A stretch of DNA of 64,000 bases from Desulfovibrio sp. ZJ209 (GCF_011039135.1 NZ_JAAKEJ010000004.1:62001-126000); one strand, 5' to 3'. Numbered from the stretch's first letter, positions 24,800 to 33,610 are shown. Notes: generated by a model from the sequence alone, not told the origin. A program made the numbers and translations.

Positions 24800-25648
24800 A
24801 TGACCGCACCCACGCCCACAGAAGCGCCGCTGCCCGAACAGCTTTATGGCGTCATCGGCTGGCCGCTCGGCCAGAGCCTTTCGCCGCTTCTCCACAACAC
24901 GGGCTTCCGGGCCCGGGGCATCCCGGCAGCCTATTTGCGCTGGGAGGTCCCGCCCGAGGGCCTCGGCACCTTCATGGAGGCCGTGCGCCTGCTCGACATC
25001 CGGGGCTGCTCCGTGACCATCCCGCACAAGCAGGCCATCCTGCCCTTTCTGGACGTGGTGAGCGAGGCCGCCACCCTGGCCGGCGCCGCCAACACGCTCT
25101 TCTGGAAGGAAGAAGCCCTCTGCGGCGACAATACGGACGTGGCGGGCTTTCTCACGCCGCTCGGGCCCGTGCCGCTGGAGCGCATGGACGCGCTGTTGCT
25201 GGGCGCCGGCGGGGCCGCGCACGCCGTGGCCGCGGCCCTGCGCCTGCGCGGCTGCCGGCAGGTGCGCGTCGCCACGCCAAGCAACAAGCGCCACCTTGAA
25301 CTCGCCGAGCGCTTCGGCTTCACGCCCGTGCTCTGGGAAGAACGCTACGCCGCGCCCGCGGGCCTTGTCATCAACGCGACACCGCTCGGGATGCACGGAA
25401 AGCATGAAGGCGAAACGCCCTATGACTTCGCGCTGGCCCCGCAGGTGGCGGGCGGCATCGCCTACGACATCGTGTACAACCCGGCCGAGACGCGCTTTTT
25501 GCGCGAGGCGGCGGCTTACGGGCGGCGCTGCATCGACGGGGTCGCCATGTTCTTCGGCCAGGCGGACGCGCAGTTCCGCATCTGGACCGGGCAGGCGCTC
25601 CCGGAACAGGCGCGCGAAGCCCTCATGGCGGCGCTGGGCGCCCGCTGA
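24800..25648 (+). CDS. aroE: Shikimate dehydrogenase
   Basis: 282 aa, an NADP-dependent enzyme that reduces 3-dehydroshikimate to shikimate. The substrate domain shows GVIGWPLGQSLSPLLHN and GCSVTIPHKQAILPFLD (with the catalytic Lys), NTLFWKEEALCGDNTDVAGF supplies the catalytic Asp, and LLLGAGGAAHAVAAALRLRG is the cofactor-binding turn. INATPLGM and the YDIVYNP segment complete the signature. I chose ATG 24800 over 24755 because GGGGA lies just upstream. A weak promoter (TTGACC 24742, TATGGG 24766) sits in the divergent gap. It is followed by aroQ, 20 bp on. Confidence 0.95.
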   Translation: MTAPTPTEAPLPEQLYGVIGWPLGQSLSPLLHNTGFRARGIPAAYLRWEVPPEGLGTFMEAVRLLDIRGCSVTIPHKQAILPFLDVVSEAATLAGAANTLFWKEEALCGDNTDVAGFLTPLGPVPLERMDALLLGAGGAAHAVAAALRLRGCRQVRVATPSNKRHLELAERFGFTPVLWEERYAAPAGLVINATPLGMHGKHEGETPYDFALAPQVAGGIAYDIVYNPAETRFLREAAAYGRRCIDGVAMFFGQADAQFRIWTGQALPEQAREALMAALGAR

Positions 25649-25668
25649 GGCGGGGAGGGGGAATAGCC

Positions 25669-26115
25669 ATGAACATCCTTGTCCTGCACGGGGTCAACCT
25701 GAATATGTTCGGCCGGCGCGACCCCAAGCAGTATGGCACGTCCACGCTGGCCGACATCGACGCGGCCCTCGCCGCCCTGGCCGCGGAGCTCGGGGTGGGG
25801 CTTGCCACCTTCCAGACCAATTACGAGGGCGCCATGGTGGAGCGCATCCACGCCGCCCTCGATGACGGCACGGCCGGCGTGGTCATCAATGCCGGCGCCT
25901 GGACGCACACGAGCCACGCCATCGCCGATGCGCTCGCCATCCTCGCCGTGCCCGTGGTCGAGGTGCACATGTCCAACGTGCACGCGCGCGAGCCCTTCCG
26001 GCACGAGAGCGTGCTCGCCCGCGTCGTTGCGGGCAGCATCGCTGGCTTTGGCGTCATGAGCTACCTGCTCGGCCTGCGCGCGGCCGTGGCGCTGGCTGGG
26101 CGTTCCGGCAGCTAA
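25669..26115 (+). CDS. aroQ: 3-Dehydroquinate dehydratase, type II
   Basis: 148 aa, the length of the dodecameric type II enzyme. Motifs seen: ILVLHGVNLNMFGRRDPKQYG (active-site loop with catalytic Tyr and Arg), FQTNYEGAMVERIHAAL, VINAGAWTHTSHAIADAL (substrate-binding) and VEVHMSNVHAREPFRHES (catalytic His). It catalyses the step before AroE, and the two genes form a short operon. GGGGAGGGGGA precedes the ATG. Confidence 0.96.
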   Translation: MNILVLHGVNLNMFGRRDPKQYGTSTLADIDAALAALAAELGVGLATFQTNYEGAMVERIHAALDDGTAGVVINAGAWTHTSHAIADALAILAVPVVEVHMSNVHAREPFRHESVLARVVAGSIAGFGVMSYLLGLRAAVALAGRSGS

Positions 26116-26225
26116 GAGCCCGGGGCTGCGCCCCCACCCGGCCATTCCACTCCCCGGGGCGGGGGGGCTGGATTTTCGTTCGTGCTTCCTGTACGCTGAC
26201 GGGAAACGCGGTGTTTTGCCTTCCC

Positions 26226-26237
26226 GGTTATATAACC
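26226..26237. promoter_or_regulatory. Palindrome GGTTATATAACC upstream of hdrC
   Basis: A perfect 12-bp palindrome, 22 bp before the hdrC ATG in a GC-rich setting. It contains a TATA-like -10 element and could be a promoter core with an overlapping operator. No regulator can be named. Confidence 0.35.
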
Positions 26238-26259
26238 TGCGACCAGTTTCGGAGTTGCC

Positions 26260-26844
26260 ATGATGAATGCCATCTCCCTTGGCCGGATGCGCGATGCGGC
26301 CTTCACCCGCGAGGTGGAGGAGCGCAGCGGCCAGGACATCTCCACCTGTTACCAGTGCGGCAACTGCACGGCCGGCTGCCCGGCGGGCTTCGTCTATGAC
26401 CGCCAGGTGAACCAGATCATGCGCGGCGTGCAGCTCGGCCTCAAGGAGCAGGTGCTCAAGTCCAATGCCGTCTGGTTCTGCCTCGGCTGCTCCATGTGCA
26501 GCCAGCGTTGCCCCAACAATATCGACGTGGCCCGCGTCATGGAGACCCTGCGCCACATGGCGCGCCACGAGGGCGACGTGACCGTGCCCCGGGTGGAGAA
26601 GTTCTGGCTCTCCTTCCTCGATACGGTGCGCGCCTTCGGCCGCACCTGGGAGATCGGCACCATGGCGCTCTACATGTTCCGCTCGCTCAGGCTCACCACC
26701 GACCTCGACCTCGCGCCGGCGGCGCTCAAGCGGCACAAGCTGCCCTTTATCCCGAAGTGCGCGCCCGACGAGGGCGCGGCCGCTGCCGGGCGCATCCTTT
26801 CGCGCTACAAGGAGCGGGCCAAGGCCAAGGGGGTGCGGCCATGA
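26260..26844 (+). CDS. hdrC: Heterodisulfide reductase-like subunit HdrC
   Basis: 194 aa with two [4Fe-4S] motifs: CYQCGNCTAGCPAG (about residue 31) and CLGCSMCSQRCPNN (about 75). It relays electrons between HdrA and the HdrB catalytic subunit. The C-terminal part (KFWLSFLDTVRAFGRTWEIG) is helical and resembles HdrC. GGAG precedes the double ATG (26260 or 26263). Its stop overlaps the hdrB ATG. It is the first gene of a six-gene cluster of the Hdr-Flx type. Confidence 0.94.
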   Translation: MMNAISLGRMRDAAFTREVEERSGQDISTCYQCGNCTAGCPAGFVYDRQVNQIMRGVQLGLKEQVLKSNAVWFCLGCSMCSQRCPNNIDVARVMETLRHMARHEGDVTVPRVEKFWLSFLDTVRAFGRTWEIGTMALYMFRSLRLTTDLDLAPAALKRHKLPFIPKCAPDEGAAAAGRILSRYKERAKAKGVRP

Positions 26845-27749
26845 AGTTCGCCTATTATCCGGGCTGCTCGCAGGAAGGCTCGGCCCTCGACTACGGCAAG
26901 TCCACGGGCGCGCTCTGCGCGGCGCTCGGCATCGAGCTCGCCGAGATCCCGGGCTGGAGCTGCTGCGGCTCCACGCCGGCCCACGCCGTGGATACCCAGC
27001 TTTCCGCCGCGCTCTGCGCGCGCAACCTCGACCTTGCGGCCAAGGAAGGCGCCGAGCAGGTGGTCACGCCCTGCCCGAGCTGCCTCTCCAACCTCAGGCT
27101 CGCGGCCGACCGCATGAAGGAGCCGGCCTTCCGCAAGGGCGTCAACGAGCTCCTGGACGCGCCCGCCGCCGAGGACTTGCCGGAGAGCACTTCGGTCATG
27201 CAGCTCATCGGCCGCGTCTATGACGCGGACACGCTGGCCGCCCGCGTGAAAAATCCGCTGACGGGCATCAGGCTCGCGGCCTATTACGGCTGCCTCATGA
27301 GCCGCCCGGCGGACGTGATGCAGTTCGGCGACCCGGAAAACCCCACCCTCATGGAGACCCTGCTTTCCGCCTGCGGCGCGGAAATGGTGGAATTTCCGCT
27401 CAAGACGGTCTGCTGCGGCGCGTCCTTCGGCATCCCGGAGCGGCCGCTCACGGCGCGCAATTCCGGGCGCATCCTCGAGCTCGCGACCCGGCTCGGCGTG
27501 GACGCCATCGCCGTGGCCTGTCCGCTCTGCCAGATGAATCTTGATCTCAGGCAGAAGCAGGCCGAGAAGGCCGAGGACGCCTTTTTCCACATGCCGGTGC
27601 TCTATTTCACCCAGCTCATGGGCCTCGCCATGGGCATCGCGCCCGAGCACCTCGGTCTGGACCAGCTCTGCGTGAGCGCCGGGCCCCTCCTGCGCAAGAT
27701 GGAGGCCGCGAGCGCCAAGGGCACGGAAGCCAAGGGAGGCAAGGCATGA
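26841..27749 (+). CDS. hdrB: Heterodisulfide reductase-like subunit HdrB
   Basis: 302 aa. Two complete CCG-type cysteine motifs for non-cubane [4Fe-4S] clusters are visible: YYPGCSQ, SCCGST, PCPSC in the first half; YYGC, VCCGAS, CPLC in the second. These build the disulfide-reducing site. In bacteria without coenzyme M the natural disulfide is unknown; the small protein DsrC is a favoured partner (inference from the literature). The ATG overlaps the hdrC stop and the stop overlaps hdrA, so expression is coupled. Confidence 0.94.
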   Translation: MKFAYYPGCSQEGSALDYGKSTGALCAALGIELAEIPGWSCCGSTPAHAVDTQLSAALCARNLDLAAKEGAEQVVTPCPSCLSNLRLAADRMKEPAFRKGVNELLDAPAAEDLPESTSVMQLIGRVYDADTLAARVKNPLTGIRLAAYYGCLMSRPADVMQFGDPENPTLMETLLSACGAEMVEFPLKTVCCGASFGIPERPLTARNSGRILELATRLGVDAIAVACPLCQMNLDLRQKQAEKAEDAFFHMPVLYFTQLMGLAMGIAPEHLGLDQLCVSAGPLLRKMEAASAKGTEAKGGKA

Positions 27750-29707
27750 GAATCGGCGTTTTCGTCTGCCATTGCGGCAGCAATATCGCGGGCACCGTGG
27801 ACGTGGCCCAGGTGGCCGAGCGCGCCCGCCAGTATCCCGATGTCGTTTACGCGGACGACCCCATGTACACCTGCGCCGAGCCCGGGCAGCAGGCCATCGA
27901 GCAGGCCATCCACGACTACAAGCTCGACGGCGTGGTCGTGGCCTCCTGTACGCCCAGGATGCACGAGCCCACCTTCCGCCGCACCGTGGAGCGCGCGGGC
28001 CTCAACCCCTACATGTTCGAGATGGCCAATATCCGCGAGCACGTCTCGTGGATCGGCAAGGACAAGGAGGCCAACACCAACAAGGCCGCCGAGCTCGTGC
28101 TCATGGCCGTGGAAAAGCTGCGCCGCAACCGGCCGCTCTCGCCCAAGGCCTTCGAGGTGACGAAGAAGGTGCTCATCATCGGCGGCGGCGTGGCCGGCAC
28201 CCAGGCCGCCCTCGACTGCGCGGACGGCGGCGTGCCCGTCATCCTCGTGGAGCGCGAGGCCACCATCGGCGGCAAGATGGCCAAGCTCGACAAGACCTTC
28301 CCCACCGTGGACTGCTCGGCCTGCATCCTCGGGCCCAAGATCGTGGACGTGTCCCAGCACCCGCTCATCACGCTCTATGCGTATTCCGAGGTGGAGGACA
28401 TCTCGGGCTATGTGGGCAATTTCACGGTGAAGATCCGCAAGAAAACGCCCTATGTGGACTGGAGCAAGTGCACGGGCTGCGGCGCCTGCACCGAGAAATG
28501 CCCGAGCAAGAAGACGCCCGACGCCTTCAACGAGTTCATGGGCGACACCACGGCCATCAATATCGCCTTCCCCCAGGCCATCCCGAAAAAGGCGGTGATC
28601 AACGCGCCCTACTGCCGCAAGCTCACGAGCGGCAAGTGCGGCATCTGCGCCAAGGTCTGCCCCACGGGCGCCGTGGATTACGAACTCAAGGACGAGTATG
28701 TCACCGAGACCGTGGGCGCCATCGTGGCGGCCACGGGCTATGACCTCATGGACTGGTCCGTCTATGAGCAATACGGCGGCGGCCGCTACCCGGATGTCAT
28801 CACGGGCCTCCAGTACGAGCGCCTGCTCAACGCCTCGGGCCCCACGGGCGGCCACGTGGTGCGGCCCTCGGACGGCCGCGAGCCGGAGAACGTTGTCTTC
28901 ATCCAGTGCGTGGGCTCGCGCGACAGATCCGTGGGGCGCCCCTACTGCTCCTCGTTCTGCTGCATGTACACGGCCAAGCAGGCCGTGCTCACCAAGGACC
29001 ATTTGCCCAATTCCCATTCCTATATCTTCTATATGGACATCCGCGCTGCGGGCAAGCTCTATGACGAGTTCACGCGCCGCACCATGGAGGAATACGGCAC
29101 CCACTACATCCGGGGCCGCGTTTCCGCCATCTACCCGGACGGCGAGGGCCGCTACGTGGTCATGGGCGCGGACACGCTCATGGGCGAGCCCATCGAGATC
29201 AAGGCCGACCTCGTGGTCCTCGCCGTGGGTATCCAGGCCAGTGCTGGCGCCGCCAAGCTGGCGGAAAAGCTGCGCATCTCCTATGACGCCTACGGCTTCT
29301 TCATGGAGAGCCACGTCAAGCTGAAACCCGTGGAGACCAACACCGCGGGCGTTTTCCTCGCCGGCGTGTGCCAGGGCCCCAAGGACATCCCGGCCTCGGT
29401 GGCCCAGGGCTCGGCGGCGGCGGCCAAGGTGCTCGGCCTCTTCGCCAAGCCCCAGCTCGAGAGCGACCCGGCCATCGCGCATGTGGACATGCGCCGCTGT
29501 GTGGACTGCGGCAAGTGCATCCGCTGCTGCCCCTTCGGCGCCATCGAGGAAGTGAACATGCGCGGCGTGAACAAGGCGCAGGTCATTGAAACGGTCTGCC
29601 AGGGCTGCGGCCTCTGCGTGGCGACCTGTCCGCAGGGCGCCATCCAGCTCTCGCATTCCACCGACAACCAGATTCTCGCGGAGGTCAACGCGCTATGCCG
29701 GTTCTAG
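27746..29707 (+). CDS. hdrA: Heterodisulfide reductase-like flavin subunit HdrA
   Basis: 653 aa. The N-terminus RIGVFVCHCGSNIAGTVDV is the HdrA iron-sulfur-binding start. FAD-binding VLIIGGGVAGTQAALDCAD lies at about 145, followed by TVDCSACILGPKIVDVSQH. CTGCGACTEKCPSKK and the CGICAKVCPTGA segment give the first clusters. VRPSDGREPENVVFIQCVGSRD is typical, and the C-terminal two-cluster ferredoxin has CVDCGKCIRCCPFG and CQGCGLCVATCPQG. HdrA is the predicted site of flavin-based electron bifurcation. GGGAGG precedes the ATG. The next gene starts 13 bp before this stop. Confidence 0.96.
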   Translation: MRIGVFVCHCGSNIAGTVDVAQVAERARQYPDVVYADDPMYTCAEPGQQAIEQAIHDYKLDGVVVASCTPRMHEPTFRRTVERAGLNPYMFEMANIREHVSWIGKDKEANTNKAAELVLMAVEKLRRNRPLSPKAFEVTKKVLIIGGGVAGTQAALDCADGGVPVILVEREATIGGKMAKLDKTFPTVDCSACILGPKIVDVSQHPLITLYAYSEVEDISGYVGNFTVKIRKKTPYVDWSKCTGCGACTEKCPSKKTPDAFNEFMGDTTAINIAFPQAIPKKAVINAPYCRKLTSGKCGICAKVCPTGAVDYELKDEYVTETVGAIVAATGYDLMDWSVYEQYGGGRYPDVITGLQYERLLNASGPTGGHVVRPSDGREPENVVFIQCVGSRDRSVGRPYCSSFCCMYTAKQAVLTKDHLPNSHSYIFYMDIRAAGKLYDEFTRRTMEEYGTHYIRGRVSAIYPDGEGRYVVMGADTLMGEPIEIKADLVVLAVGIQASAGAAKLAEKLRISYDAYGFFMESHVKLKPVETNTAGVFLAGVCQGPKDIPASVAQGSAAAAKVLGLFAKPQLESDPAIAHVDMRRCVDCGKCIRCCPFGAIEEVNMRGVNKAQVIETVCQGCGLCVATCPQGAIQLSHSTDNQILAEVNALCRF

Positions 29708-31140
29708 AAGGCAAGGAACTGCGGATCGTCGGCTTTCTCTGCAACTGGTGCTCCTACGGCGGCGCGGACACGGCCGGCGTGGCGCGCGCCGGGCAGCCCA
29801 CCGACCTGCGCGTCATCCGCGTGCCCTGTACGGGCCGCGTGGACCCGCTCTTCATCGTCAAGGCCCTGCTGGAGGGCGCGGACGGCGTGCTCGTTTCCGG
29901 CTGCCACCCGCGTGACTGCCACTATTCGGTGGGCAATTTCTACGCCCGCCGCCGCCTCGAAGTGGTGCGCGAGTTCTTGCCCGTCATCGGCATCGACCCG
30001 CGCCGCTTCGCCTACACCTGGGTGTCGGCCTCGGAGGGCCAGCGCTGGCAGGAGGTGGTGCAGAAATTCACCGCCGAGATCCATGACCTCGGGCCCGCGC
30101 CGCGCCTCGAGGACGCCAAGCCCCTGCTCAGGCTCGCCGACATGGCTCTCACCTCCCTGCATCCGCTGGGCACCGGGGAGAAGGCGGCGCTCGCCGAGCT
30201 CAAGGAGGCCATCAAGGCGAAGCTCCCGGAGCTCGAGTTCGTCATCGGCTGGCAGCAGGGCTATGACGCGGCGCATACCGTGCCGCTCTTCATGAAGACC
30301 CCGGAGGATGTGGACAAGCTCGTCTGGGGGCCGCTCAACGTCAACAATCTGGCCGTCTATCTGCCGCAGTTCAAGGGCAGGAAGGTCGGCATCGTGGTCA
30401 AGGGCTGCGATTCGCGCTCCATCGCCGAGCTGTTGCAGGAAAAGCTCATCAACCGCGAGGACGTGACCATCTTCTCCATCCCCTGCGAGGGCGTGCTGGA
30501 CATGGCCCGCGTGAACACCGAGCTCGGCCGCTACACGAAGATCGACAGCGTGACCATGGACGAGGCCTCGGTGACCATCACGGCCGACGGCAAGGAGCAC
30601 CGCTTCTGCATGACGGAATGCGCCCAGGGCAAGTGCTATGGCTGCACCACGCCGGGCGCGGTCATCGCCGACCAGCGTTTCGGCACGCCCGTGGAGGTGA
30701 CGCCGGCCGCGCACACGCCGCCCGAGCTCGCCATGCTCGACGCCATGAGCCTTGAGGAACGCATGGGCTTCTGGAAGGCGCAGATGGAGCGCTGCCTGCG
30801 CTGCTACGCCTGCCGCAACGCCTGCCCCATGTGCGTCTGCCGCGACTACTGCATCTCCGATGCCCGCGATCCGCACTGGATGAGCCAGGGCGAGAGCGCG
30901 CGCGACAAGCTCTTCTTCCAGACCATCCACGCCCTGCACCTCGCCGGGCGCTGCACGGGCTGCGGCGAGTGCCAGCGCGCCTGCCCCGTGGGCATCCCCA
31001 TCCTCGCCCTGCGCCAGCAGATCGCCCGCGCGGTGGGCAAGCTCTTCGGCGGCTACCAGTCCGGCATCAACCCGGAAGCCATCCCGCCGCTGTTGACCTA
31101 CGCCGTGGAAGAACCGCATATCCATGAGAGGGACTGGTAA
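29695..31140 (+). CDS. Fused MvhD/FlxD-like and FlxC-like iron-sulfur protein
   Basis: 481 aa in two parts. Residues about 1-140 are an MvhD-type [2Fe-2S] domain (GFLCNWCSYGGADTAGVAR, CTGRVDPLFIVKALLEGADG, SGCHPRDCHYSVGN). Residues about 150-481 resemble the FrhB/hydrogenase-beta style subunit (VIGWQQGYDAAHTVPLF, VKGCDSRSIAELLQEKL), with a cysteine-rich block ECAQGKCYGC and two [4Fe-4S] motifs (CLRCYACRNACPMCVC and CTGCGECQRACPVG). In the Desulfovibrio vulgaris Flox/Hdr system FlxD and FlxC are, to my knowledge, separate; here one uninterrupted frame covers both. It links FlxAB to HdrA. Confidence 0.85.
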   Translation: MPVLEGKELRIVGFLCNWCSYGGADTAGVARAGQPTDLRVIRVPCTGRVDPLFIVKALLEGADGVLVSGCHPRDCHYSVGNFYARRRLEVVREFLPVIGIDPRRFAYTWVSASEGQRWQEVVQKFTAEIHDLGPAPRLEDAKPLLRLADMALTSLHPLGTGEKAALAELKEAIKAKLPELEFVIGWQQGYDAAHTVPLFMKTPEDVDKLVWGPLNVNNLAVYLPQFKGRKVGIVVKGCDSRSIAELLQEKLINREDVTIFSIPCEGVLDMARVNTELGRYTKIDSVTMDEASVTITADGKEHRFCMTECAQGKCYGCTTPGAVIADQRFGTPVEVTPAAHTPPELAMLDAMSLEERMGFWKAQMERCLRCYACRNACPMCVCRDYCISDARDPHWMSQGESARDKLFFQTIHALHLAGRCTGCGECQRACPVGIPILALRQQIARAVGKLFGGYQSGINPEAIPPLLTYAVEEPHIHERDW

Positions 31141-32213
31141 TGAGCAAGATCCGTTTTGTCGCTTCGGACGGGCTTCCGGGCCTTGCGGCCAGCCTCGCCA
31201 AGGGCGGCCGCCGCGTGCTCGTGCCCGTGGAAAAGCCCGCGGCCTCCAAGCCCTCCGTGGTGTTCGCGCCCTATGAGCCGGGTATCAAGATGACCCTCGC
31301 CAAGGCCACGGTGCCCCCCAAAGAGGCGGTGCTGCCGGAGTGCGAGACCCTGATGACCTTCCAGAAAAGCCGCGACCCGGCGGACCTCAACCAGACGACG
31401 CTGGCGCTCACGGCGGTGGAAGAGGGCGTGCCCACCGTGGTCTTCGCCTGCCGCCCCTGTGACGCGCGCGGCTTCGCGGCCTTGGACAAGCCCTTCCTCG
31501 AAGGCCTCTATGCCGATCCCTACTACAAGGCGCGGCGCGAAAAGCTCACGGTGGTGAGCCTCACCTGCGCCACGGGCTGCGAGACCTGCTTCTGCCACTG
31601 GGTGGGCGGCGGCCCCACCTCGCCCATCGGCTCGGACGTGCTGATCACCGAGATCGAGGGCGGCTATGTGCTCCAGGCCATGACGGGGAAGGGCGAGGAA
31701 CTCCTTGAGGCGAGCGGCCTTCCCGACGGGGCCGACAAGTTCCCGCTGGCCGAGGCCGCGCGCAAGGCCGCCTGGGCGAGCCTCGTGCCCGCGCCCGACC
31801 TCAAGGCGGCGCAGGAAAGCCTCAAGGCCATGTTCGAGGACACGGCCTTCTGGGAGGCCGAGACCGCGCGCTGTCTTTCTTGCGGGGCCTGCACCTACTT
31901 CTGCCCCACCTGTTACTGCTTCAACATCACGGACGAGGGCGAGCCGCAAAGCCCCTGCGGCGGCCGGCGCCTCAGGAGCTGGGACAACTGCATGTCCTCG
32001 CTCTACACGCGCGAGGCCAGCGGCCACAATCCGCGCCCGGAGAAGTACCAGCGCATGCGCAACCGCGTTTCGCACAAGTTCTGGACCTACCCGGAAAACT
32101 GGGGGCCCTACCTGTGCAGCGGCTGCGGGCGCTGTATCACCAACTGCCCGGTGTGCCTCGACATCCGCGCCATCGTGCTCGACGCCGTGGCCGCGGCCAA
32201 GGGCAAGGTCTAG
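31140..32213 (+). CDS. flxB: FlxB-like 4Fe-4S dicluster subunit
   Basis: 357-aa protein of the hydrogenase-beta/sulfite-reductase-A type. It has FACRPCDARGFAALDKPFL (compare GCDSRSI in the preceding protein), a cysteine cluster TCATGCETCFCHW, and two [4Fe-4S] motifs: CLSCGACTYFCPTCYC at about 243 and CSGCGRCITNCPVC at about 327. It should carry electrons between the NADH-oxidising FlxA and the FlxC/D part. The ATG shares a base with the preceding stop (TAATG). The letter B is assigned from the mirrored gene order relative to flxABCD-hdrABC, so it is inferred. Confidence 0.82.
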   Translation: MSKIRFVASDGLPGLAASLAKGGRRVLVPVEKPAASKPSVVFAPYEPGIKMTLAKATVPPKEAVLPECETLMTFQKSRDPADLNQTTLALTAVEEGVPTVVFACRPCDARGFAALDKPFLEGLYADPYYKARREKLTVVSLTCATGCETCFCHWVGGGPTSPIGSDVLITEIEGGYVLQAMTGKGEELLEASGLPDGADKFPLAEAARKAAWASLVPAPDLKAAQESLKAMFEDTAFWEAETARCLSCGACTYFCPTCYCFNITDEGEPQSPCGGRRLRSWDNCMSSLYTREASGHNPRPEKYQRMRNRVSHKFWTYPENWGPYLCSGCGRCITNCPVCLDIRAIVLDAVAAAKGKV

Positions 32214-32262
32214 GGCCTTCGTGGCATCTCTTGAAGTCCATTTGTGTGAAAGGAGCTGATTC

Positions 32263-33537
32263 ATGGCAACCAGGAAGACTGCCGGAAAGGCCAAGGCCGC
32301 TCCCAAGGCTTCGGACGCCGATACGAAAAAGACCAAGGGCCGCGCCGCCCCGGCTGCCGGGGGCAAGAGCGCCAAGGCCGACAAGGCCGTGAAGGCCCCC
32401 AAGGCCGTGAAGGAGGCCGCGCCCGCGGAGGAAAAGGCCCTGCCCGCGGACGAGCAGCCCATGCTGACCGAATTGAAGGAAGCGCCGCTCCCGGCCGTGG
32501 AGGGCGAGAACCTGCCCGTGCCCGAAAACGAGGCACCTCACGCCGCCAAGGCTGCGGAAGCGCCCAAGGCCCCGAAAGCGGAAGCTGCCAAGCCCGCGCC
32601 CAAGGCTGCCGAAAAGGAGGAGGCGGCCCCCAAGCCCGCGCCCAAACAGGATGCCGCCGGCAAGCCGGGCCCGCGCATGCCCCAGGGCATCTCGCCGCGC
32701 CCGCTCATGACCGGCAACCCGTACCTCCCCAAGCTCGCCACCGTGGTGGAGATCATTCAGGAGACGCGCAATATCCGTACCCTGCGCGTGGTGCTGGACG
32801 ACGCCGAAGCCATGGAGAACTTCACCTTCGAGCCCGGGCAGGTGGGGCAGGTCTCGGTGTTCGGCGCGGGCGAAGCCACCTTTGTCATCAATTCGCCGCC
32901 GTCCGAGAAGAGCTTTCTCCAGTTCTCGGTCATGGACGCCGGCGAGGTGACGGACGCCATCCACCACCTCTCGCCCGGGGACAAGGTGGGCGTGCGCGCG
33001 CCGCTCGGGAATTATTTTCCGTGGAAGGACTGGAAGGGCAAGAATGTCTTTTTCATCGGCGGCGGCATCGGCATGGCGCCCATCCGCACCATCATGCTGC
33101 ACCTCTTGGAGCGCAAGGAGGATTACGGCAAGATCAGCCTGCTCTACGGCGCGCGCAGCCCGGTGGACATGGCCTACAGCTACGAGCTCGACGACTGGAA
33201 GCAGAACCCGGATCTCGACTGCACCCTCTGCATCGACAACCCTTATGAGAACTGGGGGCACCGCGTGGGCCTCATCCCCAAGGTGCTGGAGGAGCTCGCG
33301 CCTTCGCCGGAGAATACCGTGGCCGTGCTCTGCGGGCCGCCCATCATGATCAAGTTCACCCTCCAGGCGCTGGAAAAGCTCGGCTTCGCGCCCGAGAACA
33401 TCGTGACCACGCTGGAAAAGCGCATGAAGTGCGGCATCGGCATCTGCGGCCGCTGCAATATCGGCAGCCGCTATGTCTGCGTGGACGGGCCGGTGTTCAC
33501 GCTCAAGGAATTGCAGGGCTTGCCGCCGGACATGTAG
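32263..33537 (+). CDS. flxA: FlxA-like NAD(P)H:acceptor oxidoreductase with Lys/Ala/Pro-rich N-terminal tail
   Basis: 424 aa. Residues about 150-424 form a ferredoxin-NADP reductase-like module: an FAD barrel (FEPGQVGQVSVFGAGEATFV), the NAD-binding NVFFIGGGIGMAPIRTIMLHL, VLCGPPIMIKFTLQAL, and a C-terminal Cys set (MKCGIGICGRCNIG) as in dihydroorotate dehydrogenase electron-transfer subunits and FlxA. It would oxidise NADH for the Flx/Hdr complex. The first ~135 residues are an odd low-complexity Lys/Ala/Pro tail resembling histone H1-like proteins. AAAGGAG in front of ATG 32263 supports the long start. It is separated from flxB by 49 bp and ends at a terminator. Confidence 0.9.
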   Translation: MATRKTAGKAKAAPKASDADTKKTKGRAAPAAGGKSAKADKAVKAPKAVKEAAPAEEKALPADEQPMLTELKEAPLPAVEGENLPVPENEAPHAAKAAEAPKAPKAEAAKPAPKAAEKEEAAPKPAPKQDAAGKPGPRMPQGISPRPLMTGNPYLPKLATVVEIIQETRNIRTLRVVLDDAEAMENFTFEPGQVGQVSVFGAGEATFVINSPPSEKSFLQFSVMDAGEVTDAIHHLSPGDKVGVRAPLGNYFPWKDWKGKNVFFIGGGIGMAPIRTIMLHLLERKEDYGKISLLYGARSPVDMAYSYELDDWKQNPDLDCTLCIDNPYENWGHRVGLIPKVLEELAPSPENTVAVLCGPPIMIKFTLQALEKLGFAPENIVTTLEKRMKCGIGICGRCNIGSRYVCVDGPVFTLKELQGLPPDM

Positions 33538-33561
33538 CCGGCCAGAGCCTCGCGTTTGGGG

Positions 33562-33600
33562 GCCGGTCCCGCGGGTTGCGCCTGCGGGGCCGGCTTCTTT
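33562..33600 (+). terminator. Intrinsic terminator of the hdr-flx operon
   Basis: An 11-bp stem with one G-T wobble (GCCGGTCCCGC at 33562-33572, GCGGGGCCGGC at 33584-33594) followed by TTCTTT, 24 bp after the flxA stop. Confidence 0.75.
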
Positions 33601-33610
33601 CATTTCGAGT

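Noticed and set aside
27602-29656. A 684-codon minus-strand frame opposite hdrA
   Set aside because: Shadow of hdrA codon bias; composition (His, Gly, Leu, Asp-rich) and lack of motifs argue against a gene.
32263-32700. A separate histone-H1-like gene
   Set aside because: The Lys/Ala/Pro-rich part is in frame with the FAD/NAD module without a stop or second ribosome site, so it is the tail of FlxA, not its own gene.
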